A model generated the notes under the pieces. It was not told the origin of the DNA, did not search any database, and saw nothing but the letters and a program-made list of their open reading frames with translations. A stretch of 64,000 nt of DNA from Streptomyces achromogenes (lineage in GTDB: Bacteria > Actinomycetota > Actinomycetes > Streptomycetales > Streptomycetaceae), in the NCBI RefSeq assembly GCF_030816715.1, contig NZ_JAUSYH010000001.1, positions 2,108,001 to 2,172,000 of the forward strand, in the 5' to 3' direction. Within the stretch, counting starts at the first letter, position 1; every line of letters begins with the position of its first letter. Below, piece after piece: positions 21,451-28,426 of the stretch. A program made the translations under genes and the position numbers.

Positions 21451-22239
21451 ATGCTTTCGGAACCGCGCTCTGGTCGCCTCGCCGCTTGGGGAAATGCCCT
21501 GTTGGCCGGATTCGTCTCGCCCGACGACGTCGTTCTCGCCGTCGTCGGGGAGGACGCCGTGCATCGGGTGGAGGGTCTGCCCGGCGAGACGGGGCCGGTC
21601 GGGCTCACGCTCGCGCTGGGCCGGCTGCGGACGCTCGGGGTCACCGGACTGCGGGTGGCGCTGCCCGTGCCGGGGCATCCGCTGGGGCTGAGCGGCCCGC
21701 CGGACTTCAATGCGCGGGCGCTGGAGGCGGAGGAGGCGGTGGTCGGTCACGGTGCCGGGTACGGGCTGGTGCCCCAGGTGTACGAGGCCGGCCCCGAGGG
21801 CGATGTGCACGTCGAGGTGATGTGGCACTGCCTGCCGGTGCGGGAGGCGCCGCCGGCCGACGTGCCGTCGCTGGGCGAGGCGGAGCGGGAGCTGGCGGAG
21901 GCGTTGCGGGACGCCACGGCGGTGCTGTCGCGGCTGGACCTGGCAGGGTCGGGGCCGGTCGCGGAGGCGGCGATCGACGCGTACCGGGCGCGGGCCGAGG
22001 CCGGACGGGAGGTGCTGGCGCCGGGGTATCCGCCGCGGGCGGTGCGGGTGCTGGAGCTGGCGCAGCGGGTGGGGCTGCTGGTGTCCCTGGCGTACGAGAA
22101 GGGGCCGGGGGGCGCGGTCACCTCCGGTGAGATGGCGGCGCGTGCCGAGGCGTTGCGGCCGGTGGAGCGGACGGCTCGGCGGGCGCTGGTCGCCGCGTAC
22201 AACTCCGTTGTGGAGGAGCGGGAGCGGGGGGTGCGGTGA
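21451..22239 (+). CDS. Conserved hypothetical protein
   Basis: A 262-residue protein without a recognised domain. The first half reads as alternating strands and helices (DDVVLAVVGEDAVHRV, GLTLALGRLRTLGVTGLRVALPVPGHPLGL), the second half is helical and Ala/Arg/Glu-rich (PSLGEAERELAEALRDATAVL to the C-terminus). The ATG at 21451 directly follows the ribosome site gggtgggggg. From memory, similar proteins occur at this place in other Streptomyces, between the ABC ATPase and chaplin genes. Coding bias looks normal. Confidence 0.82.
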   Translation: MLSEPRSGRLAAWGNALLAGFVSPDDVVLAVVGEDAVHRVEGLPGETGPVGLTLALGRLRTLGVTGLRVALPVPGHPLGLSGPPDFNARALEAEEAVVGHGAGYGLVPQVYEAGPEGDVHVEVMWHCLPVREAPPADVPSLGEAERELAEALRDATAVLSRLDLAGSGPVAEAAIDAYRARAEAGREVLAPGYPPRAVRVLELAQRVGLLVSLAYEKGPGGAVTSGEMAARAEALRPVERTARRALVAAYNSVVEERERGVR

Positions 22240-22316
22240 GCGGCGCCTCCGACGGGTTGGCGCGACTTGGTGCGGGCGTCTGGGGGCTGTGCCCCCAGGC
22301 CCCCCTTCGGCCCTGA

Positions 22317-22429
22317 AGGGGCCTCGTCCTCAAGCGCCGGACGGGCTGATTTCGACGGCCCTGGTGCGGCGTGCGGAGGGGCCGCGTCCTCAAGCGCCGG
22401 GCGGGCTGATTTCGGCGGCCGGGGTGCGG
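22317..22429. repeat. Two tandem copies of a 60-bp intergenic repeat
   Basis: Positions 22317-22369 and 22377-22429 are near-identical, exactly 60 bp apart, sharing cgtcctcaagcgccgg and cgggctgatttc. The word tcaagcgccgg-cgggctga is a common interspersed intergenic repeat in Streptomyces genomes. A G/C hairpin (ctgggggc/gcccccag) lies just before it at about 22280-22297. The region 22240-22509 has no gene. Confidence 0.85.
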
Positions 22430-22509
22430 AGGCGCCGATTTTGCTGGGGTGTGCAGAGGGCCCAACCGTCGGTGTCGACGGGTGGGCCCTCCGGGGTGTG
22501 GCCGCGAGG

Positions 22510-22749
22510 TCAGTCGTTGAAGCAGGTGTTGGCGAACGCCGGGTTGAGGGCGCCGATCACGTTGATCGTGTTGCCGCAGAGGTTGATGGGGACGTGCACC
22601 GGGACCTGGACCAGGTTGCCCGAGATGACGCCCGGCGACTTCACGGCCGCGCCCTCGGCACCCGCGTCGGCGACGGCGGCACCGGCGGAGGCTCCCGCGG
22701 CGATACCGGCGACGGTGAGGGCGACGGCGGCCTTCTTGGCGATCTTCAT
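22510..22749 (-). CDS. Short chaplin with two cysteines (ChpH/ChpD-like)
   Basis: A 79-residue secreted surface-active protein. Residues 1-27 are a signal peptide (KKAAVALTVAGIAAGASA, cleavage near AVA-DAG). The mature part is one chaplin domain with the hallmark SPGVISGNLVQVPVHVPIN, Cys in INLCGN and the second Cys in FANTCFND, which form an intramolecular disulfide. Chaplins self-assemble into amyloid fibrils that let aerial hyphae break the water surface. It lies 192 bp downstream of chpE on the same strand. No sortase signal is present, as expected for short chaplins. Confidence 0.95.
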   Translation of the reverse strand: MKIAKKAAVALTVAGIAAGASAGAAVADAGAEGAAVKSPGVISGNLVQVPVHVPINLCGNTINVIGALNPAFANTCFND

Positions 22750-22941
22750 GGAAAGGGTTCCTCCTGCGGTTGCGTGTCCGACCCGGCCGCGGGTCGTGCG
22801 CTGCCCAACGCGGCAGCTCCCGGGACGGTGCGGGGCGGGCCGGGAAGACTCCTCGTTCGGATGATTAGAGCGACAAGCAGACCGGCCTTCCCCGGTGGGC
22901 GCCGGGGAAGGCCGGAGGTCACTGCGGGACCGGCAGGGGTC

Positions 22942-23187
22942 TCAGTGGTTGAGGCCCAGGTTGCCGAAGGCCGGGTTCAGCACGCCGATGACGTTGACGC
23001 TGTTGCCGACGACGTTGACCGGGACCTGCACCGGGGCCTGCACGAGGTTGCCCGAGACGACGCCCGGCGAGCCCTTGGCCTCGCCGAGGGCGGTGGCGCC
23101 GTCGGCGGCGGAGGCCATGCCGGCGCCGGCGGCCATCAGCCCGCCGGCCACCATCGTCACGGCCGCTGCCTTCTTCAGGTTCTTCAC
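22942..23187 (-). CDS. chpE: Short chaplin without cysteines (ChpE)
   Basis: An 81-residue chaplin with signal peptide (KKAAAVTMVAGGLMAAGAGMASA) and the domain SPGVVSGNLVQAPVQVPVN...VGNSVNVIGVLNPAFGNLGLNH. Both chaplin cysteines are replaced (VVGN and NLGL), which is the defining feature of ChpE, one of the core chaplins in S. coelicolor (SCO1800 from memory). It starts with GTG at 23187 after gagggctc. The two-component system upstream on the same strand is conserved in this location and could affect its expression, but no evidence for this is in the sequence. Confidence 0.95.
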   Translation of the reverse strand: MKNLKKAAAVTMVAGGLMAAGAGMASAADGATALGEAKGSPGVVSGNLVQAPVQVPVNVVGNSVNVIGVLNPAFGNLGLNH

Positions 23188-23340
23188 TTCTGAGCCCTCC
23201 TGGTGATCGCCGCGGCAGTCACCGCGGCACGCACGGGAGAACGGCGGGAAGCCCCCCGGGGATACGCCATCCGGGGGACATTCCCACGACGGTATGAATC
23301 TCGGATCGGAAGTTAACCCTCCGCATCGCCGGCCGGGGCC

Positions 23341-23982
23341 TCAGCCGGCCACTCCGTGGCGTACGGCCCACAGCGCGGCCTGGGTGCGGTCCGCCAGGTC
23401 GAGCTTCATCAGGATGTTGGAGACGTGCGTCTTGACGGTCTTCTCGGAGAGCACCAGTGCGCGGGCGATCTCCCGGTTGGAGCGGCCGTCCGCGATCAGG
23501 CCGAGCACCTGGCGTTCGCGTTCGGTGAGCGAGCCGCCCCTCCCCTGGCCCGAGCCGTTCTCCTCCTGCGAGAGGAGTGCGTCGGCCACCTCCGGCTGGA
23601 GCAGGATGTGGCCGGCGTGCACCGAGCGGATGGCGCCGGCCAGGGCGTCGGGGTCCACGTCCTTGTAGACGTATCCGGCGGCGCCCGCGCGCAGGGCCGG
23701 GACCACCGTGCGCCGCTCGGTGAAGCTGGTGACGATCAGCACGCGCGCGGGGTTGCCCAGATCGCGGAGCCTGCGCAGCGCCTCGACGCCGTCCATCCCG
23801 GGCATCTTGACGTCCATCAGCACGACGTCGGGTCTCAGCTCCTCGGTGAGGGCGACTCCGTCCGCGCCGTCGGCGGCCTCGCCGACGACCTCTATGTCGT
23901 CCTGCACCTCCAGGAAGGTGCGCAGACCCCGGCGGACGACCTGGTGGTCGTCGACGAGCAGCACCTTGATTGCGTCAGCCAC
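23341..23982 (-). CDS. LuxR/NarL-family response regulator
   Basis: A 213-residue regulator. The receiver domain has the acidic pair at residues 11-12 (LLVDDHQ), phosphoacceptor Asp57 in VVLMDVKMPGMDG, and Thr/Lys at TSFT and VYKDV. The C-terminal HTH is a typical LuxR domain: SLTERERQVLGLIADGRSNREIARALVLSEKTVKTHVSNIL. It overlaps the kinase gene by 8 bp, so the pair is coupled. The GTG start at 23982 matches the domain edge. It belongs to the LiaR/VraR-like group that often senses cell-envelope stress; here the kinase is soluble, so the signal is probably internal. Confidence 0.94.
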   Translation of the reverse strand: MADAIKVLLVDDHQVVRRGLRTFLEVQDDIEVVGEAADGADGVALTEELRPDVVLMDVKMPGMDGVEALRRLRDLGNPARVLIVTSFTERRTVVPALRAGAAGYVYKDVDPDALAGAIRSVHAGHILLQPEVADALLSQEENGSGQGRGGSLTERERQVLGLIADGRSNREIARALVLSEKTVKTHVSNILMKLDLADRTQAALWAVRHGVAG

Positions 23983-25120
23983 CGGGGGCCTCCATCTCGA
24001 TCGTGGTGCCCTCGCCGGGCGCCGATACCACCGTGAGCGTGCCCCCGACCCCGCTCGCGCGGTCGCGCATGGACACGAGTCCGAGATGGCGGCCGGCCCG
24101 GCGGACCGTCGTCGGGTCGAAGCCCCCGCCGTCGTCGGTGACGCGCAGGACCGTGTCCGGGCCGCGCTTGCCGAGGGTCACGTCGACGTGTTCCGCGCCG
24201 GAGTGGCGCAGGGCGTTGTGCAGGGCCTCCTGGGCGACCCGCAGCAGCGCCTCCTCCTGGGCGGCGGGCAGGGCGCGGACGCCGTGGCCGGTGAAGGTCA
24301 CGCGCGCGGAGTGGGCGCGGTCGAGGACCTGGATCTGGGTGCGCAGGGTGGCGACGAGGCCGTCCTCGTCGAGGGCGGCCGGGCGCAGTTCCACCACGGC
24401 GGCGCGCAGCTCGTCGGCGGCCTCGGCGGCGAGCGCGGCGACCTGGTGCAGCTCCCCCTTCGCGCGCGCGGGGTCGCGGTCGACGAGGGCCGCGGCGGCC
24501 TGGGCCGTCAGGCGCAGGGAGAACAGTTTCTGGCTCACCGCGTCGTGCAGCTCGTGGGCCAGCCGGGAGCGCTCCTCGGCGATGGTCAGTTCGCGGCTGC
24601 GCTCGTACAGGCGGGCGTTGGTCAGGGCGATCGCCGCGTGCTGGGCGAGGATCGAGAGCAGTTCCTCGTCGTCCTCCGTGAAGCCGCAGCCGCCGTCGGG
24701 CTTGGGGCAGTTCTTGTTGGCCAGGAACAGGGCGCCGATGACCTCGTCGCCGTCGCGGACGGGCAGGCCCAGGAAGTCCGACATGTCGGGGTGGGCGGAG
24801 GGCCAGCCCTCGAAGCGCGGGTCCTCGCGGACGTCGGCGAGGCGCTCGGGGCGGGCCTCGCGCAGCATGGCCGCCAGGATGCCGTGCTGGCGGGGCAGCG
24901 GACCGATGGCCTTCCACTGCTCGTCGCTGACGCCGTCGACGACGAACTGGGCGAAGCCTCCGTGGTCGTCGGGGACGCCGAGGGCCGCGTACTGGGCGCC
25001 GAGCAGCTCGCGGGCGGAGGCCACGATCGTCTTGAGGACGTCGCGTACCTCGAGGTGCCTGCTCATGGCCAGCAGCGCGGAGCTCACGGCGGCGAGGCCG
25101 GACCGGGGGCCTTGACTCAT
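23975..25120 (-). CDS. GAF-domain sensor histidine kinase
   Basis: A 381-residue soluble kinase without membrane segments. Residues about 20-172 are a GAF domain (AQYAALGVPDDHGGFAQFVVDGVSDEQW, DFLGLPVRDGDEVIGALFLANK). The HisKA_3 dimerisation helix contains His192 in RLAHELHDAVSQKL, and the HATPase domain has the N-box EALHNALRHSGA and G-boxes DDGGGFD and GLVSMRDRA. A cysteine pair in the GAF domain (NCPKPDGGCGF) could bind metal or respond to redox, in the way DevS-like GAF kinases sense ligands; this is inference. Partner of the response regulator that follows. Confidence 0.93.
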   Translation of the reverse strand: MSQGPRSGLAAVSSALLAMSRHLEVRDVLKTIVASARELLGAQYAALGVPDDHGGFAQFVVDGVSDEQWKAIGPLPRQHGILAAMLREARPERLADVREDPRFEGWPSAHPDMSDFLGLPVRDGDEVIGALFLANKNCPKPDGGCGFTEDDEELLSILAQHAAIALTNARLYERSRELTIAEERSRLAHELHDAVSQKLFSLRLTAQAAAALVDRDPARAKGELHQVAALAAEAADELRAAVVELRPAALDEDGLVATLRTQIQVLDRAHSARVTFTGHGVRALPAAQEEALLRVAQEALHNALRHSGAEHVDVTLGKRGPDTVLRVTDDGGGFDPTTVRRAGRHLGLVSMRDRASGVGGTLTVVSAPGEGTTIEMEAPGG

Positions 25121-25367
25121 GCCCTCACGGTACCGGCGGGGTCCGACAGCGCGGATCGGACCTGTGGCGGCCGCGGCCCCGGGCGGGAGACCTAGGACGG
25201 AGGTCCTCGGTACGGCGGCCGAGGTCCGGGGACCGGGCGAGCGGGCGAGCGGGCGTACGTCGAAGGGACCCGGCCGCCTGCGCCCCGCGTCCGACGCGGG
25301 AGCCGCCGGCCCGTTCCTACGGTGGGCTCACCGCCGGGTGAGGCGGTCGGACGAGGGGACGGTTGTC

Positions 25368-26066
25368 ATGCCGGTAGCGATCATCACGGGGGCTTCGAAG
25401 GGGCTGGGCCGGGCGCTCGCGCGGGCGCTCGCCGCGCGGGGCTGGGATCTGGTGCTGGACGCCAGGACGGCGGAGGCGCTGAAGGAGACGGCGGCGGCCG
25501 TGGCGTCATACGGGACGCGGGTCGAGGCGATCACGGGGGACGTCACGGATCCGGTCCACCGGGGGGAGCTGGTGGCAGCCGCCGGGCGGCTGGGCGGCTG
25601 CGACCTGCTGGTGAACAACGCGAGCGCGCTGGGGGCCGAGCCGCTGGTGCGGCTGGAGAGGCTGCCTCTGGACGGGCTGCGGCGGGCGCTGGAGGTGAAC
25701 GTGGTGGCGGCGCTGGGGCTGGTGCAGGAGGCCCTGCCGCTGCTGCGCGGGGCGAGGGCCGGCGCGGTGATCACCGTCAGCTCGGACGCGGCGGCCGAGG
25801 CGTACGGGACGTGGGGCGGGTACGGGGCGTCCAAGGCGGCCCTGGACCAGCTCGCGGCGGTGCTCGGGGTCGAGGAGCCGGGGATCGCGGTGTGGGCGGT
25901 GGATCCCGGGGACATGGCGACGGATCTGTACGCGGCGGCCGTCCCGGACGACGGTGATCCGCGGCCGGATCCGGGCGAGGTGGCGCCGGCCTTCGTGCGG
26001 CTGCTGGACGAGCGGCCGGCCAGCGGGCGGTACGGCGCGTCGGCACTCCTGGGGGTACGGCGATGA
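25368..26066 (+). CDS. Short-chain dehydrogenase/reductase
   Basis: A 232-residue classical SDR. The cofactor motif is TGASKGLGRALARALAARG and the next basic residue (DARTAEALKE) suggests NADP(H). The NNAS motif is at LLVNNASALG; the catalytic Ser-Tyr-Lys set is ITVSSDAAAEA followed by YGASKAALDQ. The substrate is unknown. The ATG at 25368 is preceded by acgagggga. Its stop overlaps the start of the QueA-like gene (ATGA), so the two proteins are made together and may share a pathway, for instance reduction of the product of the QueA-like enzyme. Confidence 0.92.
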   Translation: MPVAIITGASKGLGRALARALAARGWDLVLDARTAEALKETAAAVASYGTRVEAITGDVTDPVHRGELVAAAGRLGGCDLLVNNASALGAEPLVRLERLPLDGLRRALEVNVVAALGLVQEALPLLRGARAGAVITVSSDAAAEAYGTWGGYGASKAALDQLAAVLGVEEPGIAVWAVDPGDMATDLYAAAVPDDGDPRPDPGEVAPAFVRLLDERPASGRYGASALLGVRR

Positions 26067-27172
26067 GGCCTGCGGCGGGGGCCGCCCCGTACCGGCACGT
26101 CCGGAGGTTGGGGCGGGTGCCCGAGGAGCTGTCGGCGCGGGTGCCGCCCGAGCAGCGCGGGCCGGGGCGTGGCCGGGACGACGTAAGGCTGCTGGTGTCG
26201 CGGGGGGCGGAGGTGACGCATCACGCGTTCCGGGAGCTGCCGGGGGTGCTGCGGGCCGGGGACCTGCTCGTGGTGAACACCTCCACGACGCTGGCGGCGG
26301 CCGTGGACGGGCGGATCGGTCACGCGCGCGTGGTGGTGCACTTCTCCACGCGCGGGGACGACGGACGGTGGGCCGTCGAGCTGCGGGATCCGGACGGGGC
26401 CGGCACGACACGCGCGCGGGCGGGCGGCCCGGCGGGGGCGGAGGTCCGGGTGCCCGGGGGCGCGCGGCTGACGCTGGAGGAGCCGCTGAGTCCGGGCGGC
26501 GGGCGGTTGTGGTGGGCGCGGGTGTCGCCCGGCGGGTCGTGGGTGCCCGGGCTGCTGCGGGAGCACGGGCGTCCCATCCGTTACGCCTACACGGAGCGGG
26601 ACCAGCCGCTGTCCGCCTACCAGACCGTGTTCGCGCTGCCCTCGCCGGACGGTGCGGGCAGCGCGGAGATGCCGAGCGCGGCGCGGCCCTTCACGGCGGG
26701 GCTGGTGGCGGAGCTGGTGAGCCGGGGCGTGCAGTTCGCGCCGGTCGTCCTGCACACCGGGGTGTCGTCGGCGGAGGCGCACGAGCCGCCGTACCCGGAG
26801 CGGTTCGCGGTACCGCGGGCGTCGGCGCGGCTGGTCAACGCGGTGCGGGCCGGGGGCGGGCGGGTGATCGCGGTGGGGACGACCGCCGTGCGTGCGGTGG
26901 AGTCGGCGGCCGGGGCCGACGGGGTGGTCCGCGCACGTGCGGGGTGGACGGATCTGGTCGTCACTCCCGAGCGCGGGGTGCGGGCGGTGGACGGTCTGCT
27001 GACCGGGCTGCACGAGCCGCAGGCGTCGCATCTGCTGATGCTGGAGGCGGTGGCGGGGTCCGCGGCGCTCGACCGCGGCTACGACGCGGCGCTGCGCGGG
27101 CTCTATCTGTGGCACGAGTTCGGGGACGTGCACCTCGTCCTGCCCGCGGAGAGCGCCGGCCCGGTGCGCTGA
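26063..27172 (+). CDS. Divergent QueA-like S-adenosylmethionine ribosyltransferase-isomerase
   Basis: A 369-residue protein aligned by eye over its whole length with QueA, which transfers and isomerises the ribosyl group of SAM onto 7-aminomethyl-deazaguanine in tRNA. Recognisable parts are GDLLVVNTSTTLAAAVDGRI, the YQTVFALPSPDGAG loop, VGTTAVRAVESA and GLLTGLHEPQASHLLMLEA. Several canonical residues are changed: the NDTRV motif is NTSTT and the APTAGLHF motif is MPSAARPFT. No tgt or other queuosine gene is here, and actinobacteria mostly lack queuosine, so a different substrate is likely. The gene overlaps the SDR by 4 bp. Confidence 0.85.
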   Translation: MRPAAGAAPYRHVRRLGRVPEELSARVPPEQRGPGRGRDDVRLLVSRGAEVTHHAFRELPGVLRAGDLLVVNTSTTLAAAVDGRIGHARVVVHFSTRGDDGRWAVELRDPDGAGTTRARAGGPAGAEVRVPGGARLTLEEPLSPGGGRLWWARVSPGGSWVPGLLREHGRPIRYAYTERDQPLSAYQTVFALPSPDGAGSAEMPSAARPFTAGLVAELVSRGVQFAPVVLHTGVSSAEAHEPPYPERFAVPRASARLVNAVRAGGGRVIAVGTTAVRAVESAAGADGVVRARAGWTDLVVTPERGVRAVDGLLTGLHEPQASHLLMLEAVAGSAALDRGYDAALRGLYLWHEFGDVHLVLPAESAGPVR

Positions 27173-27613
27173 CCGGAGCGCGGGCGCGGGGCAGGGGCCA
27201 CGGGGGCACGGGGACGGGGAGCAGGGGGACGGGGAGCAGGGCACCGGAAGCGGGGCGTGGGGCACGGGATGGGGAGCACTGACACAGAGCATTGCTTCGG
27301 CAACCAACTGTGAGAACGATCTGCGGGCCATGTGAGCCCGCACATAGGGTCCACATCACGTACTAGGGACATTAGGAGACAAAGGGACACCCGATGAACG
27401 GGGCAGATGGTTCTATCTGTCCCGATTTGCCCTTCCCTGCTCCACTATCGGGGATCGTACGTCACACCTTTGCCTGGGCATTTTGCGGCCGCTAAGAATT
27501 GCTCTCGTCGCTCAGCGCCGTGGGTTCGCCCCGCGGTGCTCGTGCCTCAAGCACCCTGTCCGGCCGTCGGACGAAGAGAGCGACCTCCGCGCTATTCGAA
27601 GAGGTCCTTCCGC
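27173..27613. other. Intergenic region with purine-rich run and long leader
   Basis: 441 bp without a convincing gene. The first 110 bp are a low-complexity run of gggga/cacgggg words. A small hairpin (7-bp arms, 27322-27328 with 27336-27342) and an AT-richer promoter-like stretch (cacgtactagggacattagg, about 27356-27376) follow, then about 230 bp of leader before the transglycosylase start. No known riboswitch was recognised in the leader. Confidence 0.6.
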
Positions 27614-28342
27614 ATGCCCAAGAACACTCACAAGATCGCGATCGCCGGTGCCGCCACGCTCGGTGCAGCCGCCCTCGCCTTCTCCGTGGTGCCGGCCGAC
27701 GCGCAGACGACCACTACGGACGCCGTGTCCACGGCCCGGGTCGCCTACAGCTCCAAGCCCGTGCAGGACGTCAAGGCCGACGTGACCGACCAGCTGGCCG
27801 CCAAGAGTGTGAAGGCCGACGCCATCGCGGCGGCCAAGAAGAAGGCCGCAGCCGCCGAGGCAGCCAAGAAGAAGGCCGCGGCGAAGGCCGCAGCCGCCAA
27901 GAAGAAGGCCGCAGCCGCTGCGGCCGCCAAGCGCAAGGCCGCCGCCGCGCACAAGGCCAAGGAGGCCGCGAGCCGGTCCGCCAAGCGCGCCGCGATCAAG
28001 AAGGCGTCCGTCAAGCGGTACGCCAACAACCTCGACGGCTGGATCAAGCACTCCCTGGACATCATGAAGTCCAAGGGCATCCCGGGTTCCTACAACGGGC
28101 TGCACCGCAACATCATCCGGGAGTCCTCGGGCAACCCGAACGCGATCAACAACTGGGACATCAACGCCATCAACGGCATCCCGTCCAAGGGCCTGCTCCA
28201 GGTGATCCCGCCGACCTTCAAGGCGTACCACGTCGCCGGCACCTCGTGGAACATCTACGACCCGGTCGCCAACATCACGGCCGCCGCCAACTACGCGGCC
28301 GACAAGTACGGCACGATCGACAACGTCGACAGCGCGTACTGA
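27614..28342 (+). CDS. Secreted lytic transglycosylase (SLT domain) with Lys/Ala coiled coil
   Basis: A 242-residue exported protein. Residues 1-31 are a signal peptide (MPKNTHKIAIAGAATLGAAAL...VPADA). Residues about 70-130 are an extremely Lys/Ala-rich helix made of AAKKKAAA units, likely a rod or wall-binding segment. The C-terminal 105 residues form an SLT domain that cleaves peptidoglycan glycan strands: catalytic Glu in NIIRESSGNP, then the GLLQVIPPTF motif and YDPVANITAAANYAADKYG. The ATG at 27614 is chosen because it starts the signal peptide. A strong hairpin follows. It is likely a cell-wall remodelling enzyme active during growth or germination. Confidence 0.92.
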   Translation: MPKNTHKIAIAGAATLGAAALAFSVVPADAQTTTTDAVSTARVAYSSKPVQDVKADVTDQLAAKSVKADAIAAAKKKAAAAEAAKKKAAAKAAAAKKKAAAAAAAKRKAAAAHKAKEAASRSAKRAAIKKASVKRYANNLDGWIKHSLDIMKSKGIPGSYNGLHRNIIRESSGNPNAINNWDINAINGIPSKGLLQVIPPTFKAYHVAGTSWNIYDPVANITAAANYAADKYGTIDNVDSAY

Positions 28343-28350
28343 GACCCCCG

Positions 28351-28399
28351 CACGCCGAAGGGCGGCACCCTCAACACAGGGGTGCCGCCCTTCGGCGTG
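28351..28399. terminator. 20-bp hairpin terminator, bidirectional
   Basis: A perfect 20-bp stem (28351-28370 with 28380-28399, 9-base loop) 9 bp after the transglycosylase stop and 28 bp from the stop of the convergent FHA-ABC gene. It can terminate both transcripts. Confidence 0.9.
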
Positions 28400-28426
28400 T
28401 GCGTGCACCGAACCGGTGCGGGAGAC

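Noticed and set aside
27380..27613. ydaO-type c-di-AMP riboswitch upstream of the transglycosylase
   Set aside because: The conserved ydaO blocks that I know were looked for by eye and not found. A covariance search would settle it.
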